A DNA stretch of 64,000 bases from Hyphomicrobium_A sp965243865 (GTDB lineage Bacteria; Pseudomonadota; Alphaproteobacteria; Rhizobiales; Hyphomicrobiaceae). Numbering within the stretch: the first letter of the stretch is position 1; the number at the start of each line of letters is the position of its first letter. The DNA is taken from NCBI RefSeq assembly GCF_965243865.1, contig NZ_OZ251603.1:992001-1056000 (forward strand), read 5' to 3'. Below, piece after piece: positions 55,683 through 64,000 of this stretch. The translations under genes were made by a program, and so were the position numbers. The notes under the pieces were generated by a model. The model had not been told where the DNA came from and searched no databases. It worked only from the letters and a program-made list of their open reading frames with translations.

Positions 55683-56483
55683 TTAGCTTGCCGTAAGCGC
55701 GACTGATGCTTCCGTTGTCAGGAGGAGGAAAGTAAACGTCTCCTCCAGGTAGAGCCGCACCATCTTGTCGTCGTGGCTGAGGTAGCCGATCGACACGTCC
55801 TCGCCGATATGAAGCGCAAAGTCGCCGCCGCGCATGGTGAGCACGTAGGCGCCCGAAATCCCGGGGGCCCACACGATCTCGCCATCGACGATCCGCTTGA
55901 TGTGTTCGAGTACCGGATAGCCGTGATCGCTCGCCTCACTCAGCTCCTGATACGCCTCGGCGCTGAGTACGACCGAATAGGGCCCGTTCACACCTACCAG
56001 CCGCAACTGATTGAGCGCACCGGCGATGGCATCGGGATAGGCGGTGATCTCCGCGGGAAGCGTCATGACCGCGTTGCTGGTGCCTTCGCGGATACCGCCG
56101 ATCCCCCCCGCGCCATAACCTTCGAATACAGCCCGGTTTTCGGCGTACGCCAAATCTCGTGCCGCATCCTTTACCGGCTGCCAGTCTGAATCGTTGGAGC
56201 CGCGTTCCACGTCATCGATCTGCTGCCTCTCGAGCACGAACGGCACCCGCAGTTCGACCATCGGCTTCACCACGCGTTGCCGCGCAATGATGCCAGCAGC
56301 AGGCGCCGCGATCGGATGCAAGTGGCCGGTGCCGATCGCCGAGGTGGCGACACCGCTCGGCCCCTCGACGTCCACCACGCGGCGCGCGGCCAGATAGCGC
56401 TTCAGCGTACGCTTTGCTTCTTCTTCGATCTGTCCCCACGCCTCGGCGGAGATCGGGGCAAGCTCGCGGTGCAGGTTATTCAT
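55683..56483 (-). CDS. Encapsulin shell protein, family 1
   Basis: 266 residues. Family 1 encapsulins (linocin M18-like) form icosahedral protein shells of HK97 fold. Signature: NNLHRELAPISAEAWGQIEEEA at the N-terminus, the RRVVDVEGP E-loop area, DWQPVKDAARDLAYAENRAVF, and the late DVSIGYLSHDDKMVRLYLEETFTF. Its start lies inside the end of the DyP gene (8-base overlap), with AAGGA before it, so the cargo and shell are made from one transcript. Confidence 0.95.
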   Translation of the reverse strand: MNNLHRELAPISAEAWGQIEEEAKRTLKRYLAARRVVDVEGPSGVATSAIGTGHLHPIAAPAAGIIARQRVVKPMVELRVPFVLERQQIDDVERGSNDSDWQPVKDAARDLAYAENRAVFEGYGAGGIGGIREGTSNAVMTLPAEITAYPDAIAGALNQLRLVGVNGPYSVVLSAEAYQELSEASDHGYPVLEHIKRIVDGEIVWAPGISGAYVLTMRGGDFALHIGEDVSIGYLSHDDKMVRLYLEETFTFLLLTTEASVALTAS

Positions 56484-57564
56484 TGGCGGGGTGTCCTTTC
56501 AACGATCCGATGCCAAGCGAACCATCGGTCCTTGCGGGCGCGGGCTGCGCCTCGACGGCGGGTTCAGACGCAGTCTCGTCGGGCAGCGCAGTATCGTCCC
56601 CGACGCTTTCCAAAAAGGTTGCCGAGGGCACGAAGAACAAGCACCCCGTCTTTGCAACGCTGAAATCGAGGATGCGGTCGTAGTTCCCCGGCGGGCGCCC
56701 GACGAACATGTTCTGAAGCATCTGCTCCGTCGTCCGCGGCGAGCGCGCATACCCGATGAAATAGGTGCCGAACTCTTTCGACCCGACACGGCCGAACGGC
56801 ATGTTATCGCGAAGAATTTTAACTTCCTTGCCGTCTTCGACGATGGTGGTCAGCGCATTGTGCGCGCAGGTCGGCTTAACCGCGTCGTCAAGCTCGATGT
56901 CGGATAGCTTCTTGCGACCGATGATGCGCTCTTGCGTCTCTGTCGAAAGCGAATTCCAAGCGGACATATCGTGCTCGTACTTCTGCACGATGACGTAGCT
57001 GCCGCCGGCAAATGCCGCGTCCTCCTGACCGATGTAGGCGGACTCGATCGCAATCCGAGCCGTCGGATTCTCCGTGCCGTCGACAAATCCGAGCAGATCG
57101 CGTTCGTCGAAATAGCGAAACCCGTGGACCTCATCGACAACCGTCAGCGCATCGCCGACGCTATCGAGGATCTGCGTCGCCAACTCGAAGCAAAGATCCA
57201 TCCGCTTTGCGCGGATGTGCAGCAGCACATCGCCGGGCGTCGACACCGCGTGCCGCCCACCCGATCTGATCTCGCGGAACGGGTGCAGTTCCGCCGGCCG
57301 CGGCCGGCCGAACAGCCGGTCCCACGCGTCGGAGCCGATGCCCAGAACGCAGGAAAGATCGCCGTCGATGTCGCGGAACCCAACGGCCCGCAGCAGCGCC
57401 GGAAGGTCTCCGCAAAGCCCCCGCACCGCCTGGCAGGCCTCACGACCAGGATTGATTGTCGCGACAATAAAGATCGCCGATTTCGTCAATGCCTGAACGA
57501 CGGCCTGCGGCTCCGGCGGCAGGCCGGTTGGCGAACTTGGTGTGGTCAAGACGGACCCCGGCAA
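56476..57564 (-). CDS. Dye-decolourising peroxidase, encapsulin cargo
   Basis: 362 residues by the first TTG; this start is not certain because the only strong AGGAGG is about 28 bases upstream and no other start is in frame before it. The DyP catalytic Asp lies in GFVDGTENP, the haem-ligand His in TCAHNAL, and ferredoxin-like folds cover the rest. The last 15 residues after a Pro/Ala linker read DGSLGIGSLKG, the known encapsulin targeting motif, so it is loaded in the shell encoded next. DyP oxidises organic substrates with peroxide; physiological substrate unknown. Confidence 0.93.
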   Translation of the reverse strand: MPGSVLTTPSSPTGLPPEPQAVVQALTKSAIFIVATINPGREACQAVRGLCGDLPALLRAVGFRDIDGDLSCVLGIGSDAWDRLFGRPRPAELHPFREIRSGGRHAVSTPGDVLLHIRAKRMDLCFELATQILDSVGDALTVVDEVHGFRYFDERDLLGFVDGTENPTARIAIESAYIGQEDAAFAGGSYVIVQKYEHDMSAWNSLSTETQERIIGRKKLSDIELDDAVKPTCAHNALTTIVEDGKEVKILRDNMPFGRVGSKEFGTYFIGYARSPRTTEQMLQNMFVGRPPGNYDRILDFSVAKTGCLFFVPSATFLESVGDDTALPDETASEPAVEAQPAPARTDGSLGIGSLKGHPANE

Positions 57565-57670
57565 CGGTTGTTGGCTATAATTGCCCGCGACCTCCTAAAG
57601 AGAGGCCTAACAAATCGCTGACGTCCAGCAGCCGAGGCAAGATTGGTCACCGGAAGCACACGCTGCACGC

Positions 57671-57706
57671 AAAAGGAAAGCGCCGCCGCGTTGGCCGCGG
57701 CAGCGC
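57671..57706 (-). terminator. Terminator of parC
   Basis: GCGCCGCCGCG at 57680-57690 and CGCGGCAGCGC at 57696-57706 pair with one G-T position. On the minus strand the hairpin is followed by TTTCCTTTTG. It sits 35 bases after the parC stop. Confidence 0.75.
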
Positions 57707-57740
57707 CTCTACTCTCGTTCCGGATGGCTCGCTGCCGGCT

Positions 57741-59996
57741 CTAGAACACCGGACCGAAGCTATTCGAGCGCGGGAAGCCCTTCGGCACGCTTTTGCCCGC
57801 CTGCGCACGCTGCCCCACCCACTCCTTCAGCTCGCTCCACGGCATCGTGAAGGTGCGTCCGGCGCTATCGACCCACGACAGGCCTTCCGACTTCTTGAAC
57901 GTGCGCGCGTCCGCGAGGTTGCCCTCCTTCGACTTCTGCAGGATGACACCTTTTCCGCGCGTCATCTCGTTGACCTCTTCGAGCTTGAAGATCAGCATCT
58001 TGCGATTGTCGCCGACGATTGCGAGGTAGTCGGCGTTGTCCGCCACCGGCACAATCAGCTTCGCCTCGTCCGGTTCGGTGACGTTCAGAACCTGCTTGCC
58101 CTTGCGCGTCGACGCCACGATCTCGTCCTCGGGCACGATGAAGCCATATCCGCCGGTCGAAGCGATCAACAGCTTGCGCCCCGGCTGATAAGTGAACACC
58201 TCGGCGATGTCGTGGTTTTCTTCCAGTTCGATCATCAACCGCACCGGCTCGCCGTGACCACGCCCGCCCGGTAACGTCGAACCCTCCAGGGTGAAGACCT
58301 TGCCGTTGGTCGCCAGGATCAGGATCTTGTCGGTGGTGAATGCCTTCACCGCGTGCTTCAGCTTGTCACCCTGTTTGAAGTCGAGCTTCGACAGGTCGTC
58401 GACATGCCCCTTCAACGCGCGCACCCAGCCCTTGTCCGACAGAATGACCGTGACCGGCTCCTTCTCGATCAGCGCGGCATCGAGATCGACGTCGATCACC
58501 GGAGCATCCGCAAACGAGCTGCGCCGCCGTCCCAGCGCCGTCGCCTTGGAATAGCGCTCGCGCACTTCCTTCACTTCGGCCGTGATCCGCTCCCACTGCA
58601 GATCGTCCGACGCGAGCAACTGCTGAAGTTCCCGCTTTTCACCCGACAGCTTGTCGTGCTCGGCGCGAATCTCCATTTCTTCAAGTCGCGACAGGGACTT
58701 CAAACGCAAGTTCAGGATCGCGTCCGCCTGCACTTCCGACAGTTTGAAGCGCGACATCAGCTTGGCCTTGGGATCGTCCTCGAAGCGGACGATCCGGATC
58801 ACCTCGTCGATGTTGAGATAAGCGATCAGATAGCCATCGAGCACCTCGAGGCGATGCTCGATTTTGCTCAGCCGGTACTTCGACCGCTTGACGAGCACAT
58901 CGATGCGGTGCTCGAGCCACTGCCGCAGCACATCGCGCAACGACAGCACGTTGGGAATCTGCCCGGCCGACAGCACGTTCATGTTGAGGCCGAAGCGCAC
59001 TTCCAGCTCGGTGTAGCGGAACAGGCTTTCCATCAACAACAGCGGATCGATAGTGCGGCTCTTCGGCTCCAGGACAAGCCGGATCTCTTCCGCCGATTCA
59101 TCGCGCACGTCGCCGAGCAGCGGCAGCTTCTTCTCGGTCATGAGCTCGGCGATGCGCTCGACGAGCTTCGCCTTCTGCACCTGATAGGGAATTTCCGTGA
59201 CGACGATCTGATATCCGCCGCGGGCCGTCTCTTCCTTGTCCCACTTGGCGCGGATGCGGAAACCGCCTCGCCCCGTCTTGTAGGCCTCGATGATGTTCTC
59301 GCGCGGCTCGACGATCACGCCGCCGGTCGGAAAGTCCGGCCCCGGGATCATCTCGACCAGTTTCTCGATCGTCGCATTCGGATGCTTGATGAGATGCAGC
59401 AGCGCCTGGCACAGCTCATCGGCGTTGTGCGGCGGGATGTTCGTCGCCATGCCGACGGCGATGCCAGATGAGCCATTGGCCAAAAGGTTCGGGAACGCAG
59501 CCGGCAGCACCACCGGCTCCATCTTCCGCCCGTCATAGTTGGGGCGGAAGCCGACCGTCTCCTCTTCCAACCCCTCCATGAGGTCGGCAGCGGTGTGGGT
59601 AATGCGCGCTTCGGTATATCGCTCGGCAGCGGGGTTATCGCCGTCGATGTTGCCGAAGTTGCCTTGCCCGTCGATCAGCGGATAGCGGACCGCGAAATCC
59701 TGCGCCAGGCGCGCCAGCGCATCGTAGATCGCCTGGTTGCCGTGCGGGTGGAAGTCACCCATCGTCTCACCGACGATCTTCGCGCACTTGAGGAACCCGC
59801 CATCCGGCGACAGCCTCAACTGGTGCATCGCATAAAGGATGCGCCTGTGCACCGGCTTCAGGCCATCGCGCACGTCGGGCAGAGCCCGGTGCATGATGGT
59901 CGACAGCGCATAAGCGAGGTAGCGCTCCTCGAGCGCTACCTTGAGGTTGATTGGCTCGATGCCGTCTGGCCCGGGCAGAATCGGTTTTTCAGTCAT
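57741..59996 (-). CDS. parC: DNA topoisomerase IV subunit A
   Basis: 751 residues. It unlinks daughter chromosomes together with ParE. The catalytic tyrosine is in NPAAERYTEARIT, preceded by DGLKPVHRRILYAM, YHPHG-like DFHPHGNQAIYDAL and RYPLIDGQGNFG. The length and a short C-terminal region identify ParC rather than GyrA, which would carry the GyrA box; none is seen. Its own terminator follows. Confidence 0.95.
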   Translation of the reverse strand: MTEKPILPGPDGIEPINLKVALEERYLAYALSTIMHRALPDVRDGLKPVHRRILYAMHQLRLSPDGGFLKCAKIVGETMGDFHPHGNQAIYDALARLAQDFAVRYPLIDGQGNFGNIDGDNPAAERYTEARITHTAADLMEGLEEETVGFRPNYDGRKMEPVVLPAAFPNLLANGSSGIAVGMATNIPPHNADELCQALLHLIKHPNATIEKLVEMIPGPDFPTGGVIVEPRENIIEAYKTGRGGFRIRAKWDKEETARGGYQIVVTEIPYQVQKAKLVERIAELMTEKKLPLLGDVRDESAEEIRLVLEPKSRTIDPLLLMESLFRYTELEVRFGLNMNVLSAGQIPNVLSLRDVLRQWLEHRIDVLVKRSKYRLSKIEHRLEVLDGYLIAYLNIDEVIRIVRFEDDPKAKLMSRFKLSEVQADAILNLRLKSLSRLEEMEIRAEHDKLSGEKRELQQLLASDDLQWERITAEVKEVRERYSKATALGRRRSSFADAPVIDVDLDAALIEKEPVTVILSDKGWVRALKGHVDDLSKLDFKQGDKLKHAVKAFTTDKILILATNGKVFTLEGSTLPGGRGHGEPVRLMIELEENHDIAEVFTYQPGRKLLIASTGGYGFIVPEDEIVASTRKGKQVLNVTEPDEAKLIVPVADNADYLAIVGDNRKMLIFKLEEVNEMTRGKGVILQKSKEGNLADARTFKKSEGLSWVDSAGRTFTMPWSELKEWVGQRAQAGKSVPKGFPRSNSFGPVF

Positions 59997-60066
59997 GCCC
60001 CGTGGCTAGCGCGGGGCGGGCCTTCCGGCAAGCGCAAGGTTGGCTATGCACGACCTTGCCGCACGC

Positions 60067-60609
60067 TCACGCCGGCGGCACCGCAACACGCGCCGGCAGA
60101 ACGAGGTTTTTCACCAGATAGTTCACTCCCCGCGACCAGCTCTCGTCTGTATTTCCGCGAAGATCGACACTTTTGACCAAAAGCCGGCGCCCGCTGGCGA
60201 CGTCGACCATGTAGGCGTTCATGTTCAGGATCAGGTTCGAAACCTTCTGCACCGTAAGCCAGGCGACGATGTCCGCTCCCGCGGATCTGCCGTACTCGAT
60301 CTCGCACTGCCCGCATTCACCCGGAGTCTGACCAGCCGCAATTCGCTCCATCTGCCCTGAGCTCAACGGCACAAGGCGGAATTGTCCACTCTCGCCAAGC
60401 TCGCGGATGAACGTCTTGCCGATCTGTCGAAGTCGTGCGCGCTCAGCGTCCGTCGTCGGCTCCAAGCCGGCATTGTCGTTCTGAAGGAAAGCACCGAGAT
60501 AAGTGAGTGCAGGCGGCACATTGGCCTTCGCCGTCGGCACTCCATACACCGCTGCCACCGCCAAAAGCGCGACTGCGATGCTGCCGATCAGGCTTCGAAG
60601 ATTAAGCAT
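60067..60609 (-). CDS. Exported DUF2380-like protein
   Basis: 180 residues with a signal peptide or anchor (to about 29). The mature part, with RLRQIGKTFIRELGESGQF, CGQCEIEYGRSAGADIVAWLTVQKVSNLILNMN and DVASGRRLLVKSVDLRGNTDESWSRGV, matches the pattern of DUF2380 proteins. Function not established. Cysteine pair CGQC is present. Confidence 0.8.
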   Translation of the reverse strand: MLNLRSLIGSIAVALLAVAAVYGVPTAKANVPPALTYLGAFLQNDNAGLEPTTDAERARLRQIGKTFIRELGESGQFRLVPLSSGQMERIAAGQTPGECGQCEIEYGRSAGADIVAWLTVQKVSNLILNMNAYMVDVASGRRLLVKSVDLRGNTDESWSRGVNYLVKNLVLPARVAVPPA

Positions 60610-60773
60610 CCCAAGTATTTAGGGATCTTTTCCCGCCACCCAAGGGTTAAACGAGTGTGTTGTTACCTCGGGAAATGCTGCGCACGCCTTGTTCTGCCGA
60701 CAATGCGCCTTATGTCCGCCAAGCGCGTGCGTGCGGGCGCCACATGGCCTCGAAACAGGGTTGCGTAGACGAG

Positions 60774-61418
60774 ATGAGCGAGGCTTCGATCTTCCCTAGC
60801 TACACGAGGTCGGAGGTAATCGCCGACGGCATCGTTCATGCGACCGGTTTGGCGTTTGCCGTGACCGCAGTCGTCGCGCTCATCATCCTTTCGCTCACAC
60901 GTCTCGACCCGGCCTCATCAACGGCTGTGTTGATCTACGGCACTGGCATGCTTGCGGTATTCGTTTGCTCCGCTGCTTACAATCTCTCGCGCAGCCGATG
61001 GCGCTGGTTGCTGCGTCGCCTCGATCATGCAGCGATCTTCATCAAGATTGCCGCCACCTACACACCCTTTGCCGCCATCAAGCTGGGCGGAGGTGTAGGC
61101 ATCGGTCTCCTCGTCGCTGTGTGGGCGATCGCTATCATCGGCGCCAGCGCCAAACTCATCGCCCCCGCACAGTTCGTGCGCACAGCCTATGTGCTCTACC
61201 TCGCCCAGGGCTGGGCCGCAGTGTTCACCCTGCCGCCGCTTTTCGCTGCTCTGCCTGCGACAGCGTTCACACTTCTACTCGTTGGCGGCATGCTCTACAC
61301 AATGGGCGTCGTCTTTCATTTGTGGGAGCGGCTGCCTTACAACAATGCCATCTGGCATGTTTTCGTGCTCGCCGCCTCAGCCTGCCATTTCGGCGCCGTC
61401 GTTAGCGCGCTCACCTAA
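60774..61418 (+). CDS. Hemolysin III (HlyIII/PAQR) family membrane protein
   Basis: 214 residues from the ATG at 60774; the frame opens upstream at 60657 but the family begins near EVIADGIVHATGL. Seven spans with a conserved RLDHAAIFIKIAATYTPF and a final HVFVLAASACHFGAV with metal-site His. The family is PAQR-like; role in bacteria unclear. Confidence 0.9.
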   Translation: MSEASIFPSYTRSEVIADGIVHATGLAFAVTAVVALIILSLTRLDPASSTAVLIYGTGMLAVFVCSAAYNLSRSRWRWLLRRLDHAAIFIKIAATYTPFAAIKLGGGVGIGLLVAVWAIAIIGASAKLIAPAQFVRTAYVLYLAQGWAAVFTLPPLFAALPATAFTLLLVGGMLYTMGVVFHLWERLPYNNAIWHVFVLAASACHFGAVVSALT

Positions 61419-61733
61419 AGCGATACTCTGTCAGCTTTTTCTCTGAGAGCCCTACGCATCTCTTTGTGGCGGCCGTTGCATGCCCCGCATCCGCGCATTG
61501 CCAGATTTCCCCGGCGCGCGATCAAAAATTCTAAAGCGTCTTCCCGTCTCGCCAATCCGCCTGCCAGCATGTCCCTGGCGGATTGGAAGTAGTGCCATTG
61601 ATTAGCGTCGAGAGAGGGCGCCCTTTTGAGAGGTCGCCAAGGAAGGGCGGCGGCATGGGCGTTGCCGGCATGGGCGACGACGTCATGACAATAAACCTAC
61701 GCAATTGGGAAACGTTTTAAGGAGACGACGCTT
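61419..61733. other. 315-base gap with a perfect hairpin
   Basis: No gene. CCAATCCGCC at 61552-61561 pairs perfectly with GGCGGATTGG at 61577-61586, loop 15 bases. It is 134 bases after the hemolysin III stop and 148 before the EF-hand start; no T run follows, so a terminator role is doubtful. The remaining sequence holds the EF-hand promoter. Confidence 0.45.
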
Positions 61734-62039
61734 ATGACCAAGAAATGGGTCGCTATTGTATCGGCGCTGATGCTTTCGGGGACCGCCGCCGTCGCCGCTG
61801 ACTGGGCCGACAGCTTCAAGGCAATGGACACCGACGGCAGCGGCACGGTTTCCCAGTCCGAGTATGACGCCAACGCGTCCAAGCTCGGTATCGATCCGGT
61901 GCCGCAGTTCAGCGCCATGGACAAGAACAACAACACCAGCGTGTCCAAGAAAGAGTGGGCTGAAGCTGAGAAGATGGTGAAGGCTTTCCCGGTCTCGTGC
62001 AAGTCCTCTAGCGAGTCCTGGTGCCCGAAGGGCTACTGA
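61734..62039 (+). CDS. Periplasmic EF-hand protein
   Basis: 101 residues, AAGGAG before the ATG. A signal peptide ends AVAA at residue 22. Two calcium-binding loops lie at 32-43 (D-T-D-G-S-G-T-V, ending E) and 63-74 (D-K-N-N-N-T-S-V, ending E). Two cysteines near the end could form a disulfide. It is likely a small calcium-binding periplasmic protein; partner unknown. Confidence 0.85.
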   Translation: MTKKWVAIVSALMLSGTAAVAADWADSFKAMDTDGSGTVSQSEYDANASKLGIDPVPQFSAMDKNNNTSVSKKEWAEAEKMVKAFPVSCKSSSESWCPKGY

Positions 62040-62060
62040 TCCCTCACCTCCGCTACCTGC

Positions 62061-62095
62061 CTCGAAACCCGGAGGTTTAGCCGCCGGGTTTCGAG
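62061..62095 (+). terminator. Strong hairpin after the EF-hand gene
   Basis: CTCGAAACCCGG at 62061-62072 pairs perfectly with CCGGGTTTCGAG at 62084-62095, loop 11 bases, 22 bases after the EF-hand stop. There is no T run, so it is a terminator-like hairpin that could also serve the convergent DUF533-like gene. Confidence 0.65.
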
Positions 62096-62134
62096 CGTCT
62101 GCCGCCGCAACCACGGCCCCCGCAGATCAGCGCC

Positions 62135-62929
62135 TCATCCGAGTGCTTGCCGCTGCGGCGCGGCCACAGCCGGCGCAACCTCGCCGCGCGCTCCCCGCAC
62201 CGCATCTTCCAGGTGCGCGATCAACCGGTCATCGAGCCCGAGGGTAGCCGCAAGATACCGCAGATACGCGCGCTCCGCCTCGGTATCCGCGTCGATAGCT
62301 AAAGCCGACGCTAGGTAGACCTCTGCACGCTGCTCGAGCGACTTGGCCGCCGCGGCGAACTGGGTCGGCGACATTGGCTTGGCAATTTCACCAGCAAGGA
62401 AGCGCTGCTCCTCCGAGCCTATGCCGGCTGCAGCCAGCCGCCCGACGATGGCCGCACGCTCTGCCTCGTCGATGACGCCATCCGACAGCGCCGCGGCGAT
62501 CATCGCGCGCACCAGCAGCAGCGCATGGTCGTTCGCCGCCGTCGCAGCAGGAAGCGGGCTAGGCGTCACCGACGGCACGCTCTGTGCCGATGTATCGGCG
62601 CCCACCGGCTGTCCGGCGCGATAGTTCGAGTAGGCACGGTAAGCGAGGCCGCCCAGTGCCGCGGCCGCACCCAATTTCAGCGCTTCACCGGCAAACTCGC
62701 GGCCCGCCTTCGAGCCGAGCAGAAGCGACGTGATCGCACCAGCCGCCACGCCGCCGGCGATGCCTCCGCCCAGCCCGCCGGGCACGCTTTGGCTTACGCT
62801 GCCGAGCATGCCGCGCGCACGCTCCAGCAGATCCCCGGCACCACTCTGTGCTGACGCGGATGACTGTCCGGGGCCTCCACTGCCTCCGTTACCCACCAGC
62901 ATATCCGGGATCCGCGCCGCATCGATCAT
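62135..62929 (-). CDS. DUF533/TerB-like protein
   Basis: 264 residues from the ATG at 62929 (AGGAG ahead). N-terminal 120 residues are Gly/Ser/Ala-rich with a hydrophobic GGGIAGGVAAGAITSLLLGSKAG segment; the C-terminal half, from about 140, has the DUF533 helical domain (LLVRAMIAAALSDGVIDEAE and RAYLRYLAATLGLDD), related to TerB. Function unknown; membrane association is likely. Confidence 0.85.
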   Translation of the reverse strand: MIDAARIPDMLVGNGGSGGPGQSSASAQSGAGDLLERARGMLGSVSQSVPGGLGGGIAGGVAAGAITSLLLGSKAGREFAGEALKLGAAAALGGLAYRAYSNYRAGQPVGADTSAQSVPSVTPSPLPAATAANDHALLLVRAMIAAALSDGVIDEAERAAIVGRLAAAGIGSEEQRFLAGEIAKPMSPTQFAAAAKSLEQRAEVYLASALAIDADTEAERAYLRYLAATLGLDDRLIAHLEDAVRGARGEVAPAVAAPQRQALG

Positions 62930-63027
62930 CGTGAGCTCCTCGAGCGTTCTTCTACGTCGGCTACGTAGGACGCTTTCGCCCTCCAACAAGTGTGGCGGCA
63001 AACATTAGAAGTGGTGCAGAGGCGCGA

Positions 63028-63561
63028 CTATTTCTTGTCGTCTAGGCGCAATCCTTGCACTCCCATGGGCGCCAGTTTGGGCCGCGCGCTGCTGATCTGC
63101 CCCGAGTTGACGCCGGCCCAACCGATCTCACCTGAAAGCCGCCCATACTCGATCTTCGGACAGCGGTTCATGACGACCTTGAGCCCAGCGGCCTCGGCTT
63201 CGGCGGCTGCCTCGTCGTTGCGAACACCGAGCTGCATCCACACGACCTTGATGGCGAGCTTGTCTTTCAGAGCAATAGCATCGCGCGTCACACTCAGCGC
63301 CGCATCCGAATTGCGAAAGATGTCGACCACATCGACCGGAGCCGGCACATCGGCAAGCGTTGCAAGCACGCTTTGGCCGAGGATCTGCTCGCCTTCATGC
63401 CCGGGGTTGATCGGATGCACCGCGTAGCCCTTAGCGAGCATGTACTTCATCGCGAAGTAGCTTGGCCGGTTCGATTTCGCCGACGCACCAACGAATGCGA
63501 ACACACGCATCTCGCGCAGAATATCGGCGATGTAGTCGTCGCTGTATCGATCGTGATCCAT
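63028..63561 (-). CDS. CoA-binding domain protein
   Basis: 177 residues from the ATG at 63561 (a GTG lies three codons upstream). A Rossmann-type CoA-binding domain: FAFVGASAKSNRPSYFAMKYM, then VHPINPGHEGEQILGQ and VVWMQLGVRNDEA with a late VVMNRCPKIEYGR. Members bind CoA but have no known catalytic activity. Stand-alone on this strand with the enoyl-CoA hydratase upstream. Confidence 0.9.
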   Translation of the reverse strand: MDHDRYSDDYIADILREMRVFAFVGASAKSNRPSYFAMKYMLAKGYAVHPINPGHEGEQILGQSVLATLADVPAPVDVVDIFRNSDAALSVTRDAIALKDKLAIKVVWMQLGVRNDEAAAEAEAAGLKVVMNRCPKIEYGRLSGEIGWAGVNSGQISSARPKLAPMGVQGLRLDDKK

Positions 63562-63624
63562 GCACCGCACTATAGGCGCGCGCCAAGCCGCGGCGTTAGC
63601 GATCCCAACGCCGCAGGTTCTTGC

Positions 63625-64000
63625 TCAACAGCCCTTCCACTCCGGCTTGCGCTTGCCGAGAAACGCACCGATGCCTTCCTCGGCATCGCGCGCCATCATG
63701 TTGTCGACCATCACCCGCGCGGCATACTCATAAGCCTCCTTGAGGCTCATTTCCGCCTGTGCATAGAAGGCCGATTTTCCAATAGCCACCGTCAATGGTG
63801 ACTTCTGCGCGATCTCTGCTGCAAGCGACAACGCTTGGGGTACGACGTCCCCCGCCGGCACCGCTTTGTTGACGAGCCCCCACTCGGCAGCTTGTGCTGC
63901 CGGGATCATTTCACCGGTCAGCAGCATCTGCATCGCCCGCTTGCGCGCGACGTTGCGTGTCAGCGCCACCATCGGCGTCGAGCAGAACAAACCGATATTG
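63625..64000 (-). CDS. Enoyl-CoA hydratase/isomerase, 3' part only
   Basis: The right edge of the window cuts this gene; about 125 residues of its C-terminal half are present, in frame through 63999. The visible part, starting N-I-G-L-F-C-S-T-P-M, with ARKRAMQMLLTGEMIPAAQA, AEWGLVNKAVP, and the EYAARVMVDNMMARDAEEGI helix is typical of crotonase-fold proteins. The catalytic residues are in the missing half, so specificity cannot be given. Confidence 0.88.
   Translation of the reverse strand, partial: NIGLFCSTPMVALTRNVARKRAMQMLLTGEMIPAAQAAEWGLVNKAVPAGDVVPQALSLAAEIAQKSPLTVAIGKSAFYAQAEMSLKEAYEYAARVMVDNMMARDAEEGIGAFLGKRKPEWKGC

Overview
The window looks like chromosomal DNA of a GC-rich alphaproteobacterium of the order Hyphomicrobiales, possibly Hyphomicrobium-like. 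This is inferred from gene content only: a type II glutamine synthetase divergent from a gstI-like DUF2735 gene, a FixL/FixJ-like pair, FixK/FNR-type boxes, a class I PHA synthase, and the order aminotransferase-hom-glpX-recJ. No insertion sequence, prophage, integrase or CRISPR array was seen. The only RNA gene recognised is one tRNA-Glu(TTC).

Layout. 1-5.0 kb: exported proteins, including an L,D-transpeptidase, a second L,D-transpeptidase-like protein and a lysozyme-like exported protein, plus a MaoC-type hydratase. 5.0-10.4 kb: small periplasmic proteins, a c-type cytochrome with an FNR-like box, an outer-membrane barrel, and a glucose/sorbosone-dehydrogenase-like protein fused to cytochrome c whose last codons are frameshifted. 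10.4-14.3 kb: prfC, small unknown genes and a sulfotransferase. 14.5-18.9 kb: one minus-strand block with a PAS histidine kinase, a FixJ-type regulator, an OsmC-family thiol protein, a lipoamide dehydrogenase and a GcvH-like lipoyl carrier. 19-21.8 kb: methyltransferase, tRNA-Glu, a YcgG-family gene cut by an in-frame amber codon, and a DUF1989 gene. 21.8-28.1 kb: recJ, an unknown gene, glpX, hom and an aminotransferase. 28.3-35 kb: DUF4153 membrane protein, lipoprotein, phaC, a VIT-family transporter and a PAS-GGDEF-EAL protein behind a perfect FixK/FNR box. 35.2-37.8 kb: nitrogen block glnII, gstI-like gene, glutaminase. 38-50 kb: housekeeping and conserved genes (lpxD, DUF427, DUF2254, O-acetylhomoserine sulfhydrylase, acyl-CoA synthetase, rimK, bpt, ClC). 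50.3-53.3 kb: an M48 protease, two unusual genes including a Gly/Gln/Tyr-rich protein with three repeated helices, then an AT-rich gap. 53.4-64 kb: GST, CAP-domain protein, outer-membrane protein, encapsulin with a DyP peroxidase cargo, parC, DUF2380-like, hemolysin III, EF-hand, DUF533-like, CoA-binding protein and the 3' part of an enoyl-CoA hydratase.

Three groups are most worth following. The OsmC-Lpd-lipoyl carrier operon could be a dedicated lipoyl-driven peroxide reduction chain under a two-component system. The encapsulin-DyP pair is a clear nanocompartment with a visible cargo tag. The low-complexity three-helix protein and its partner gene are unlike any family I recognise. Two genes (the YcgG-family gene and the dehydrogenase-cytochrome gene) are interrupted by single lesions that could be real or sequencing errors.
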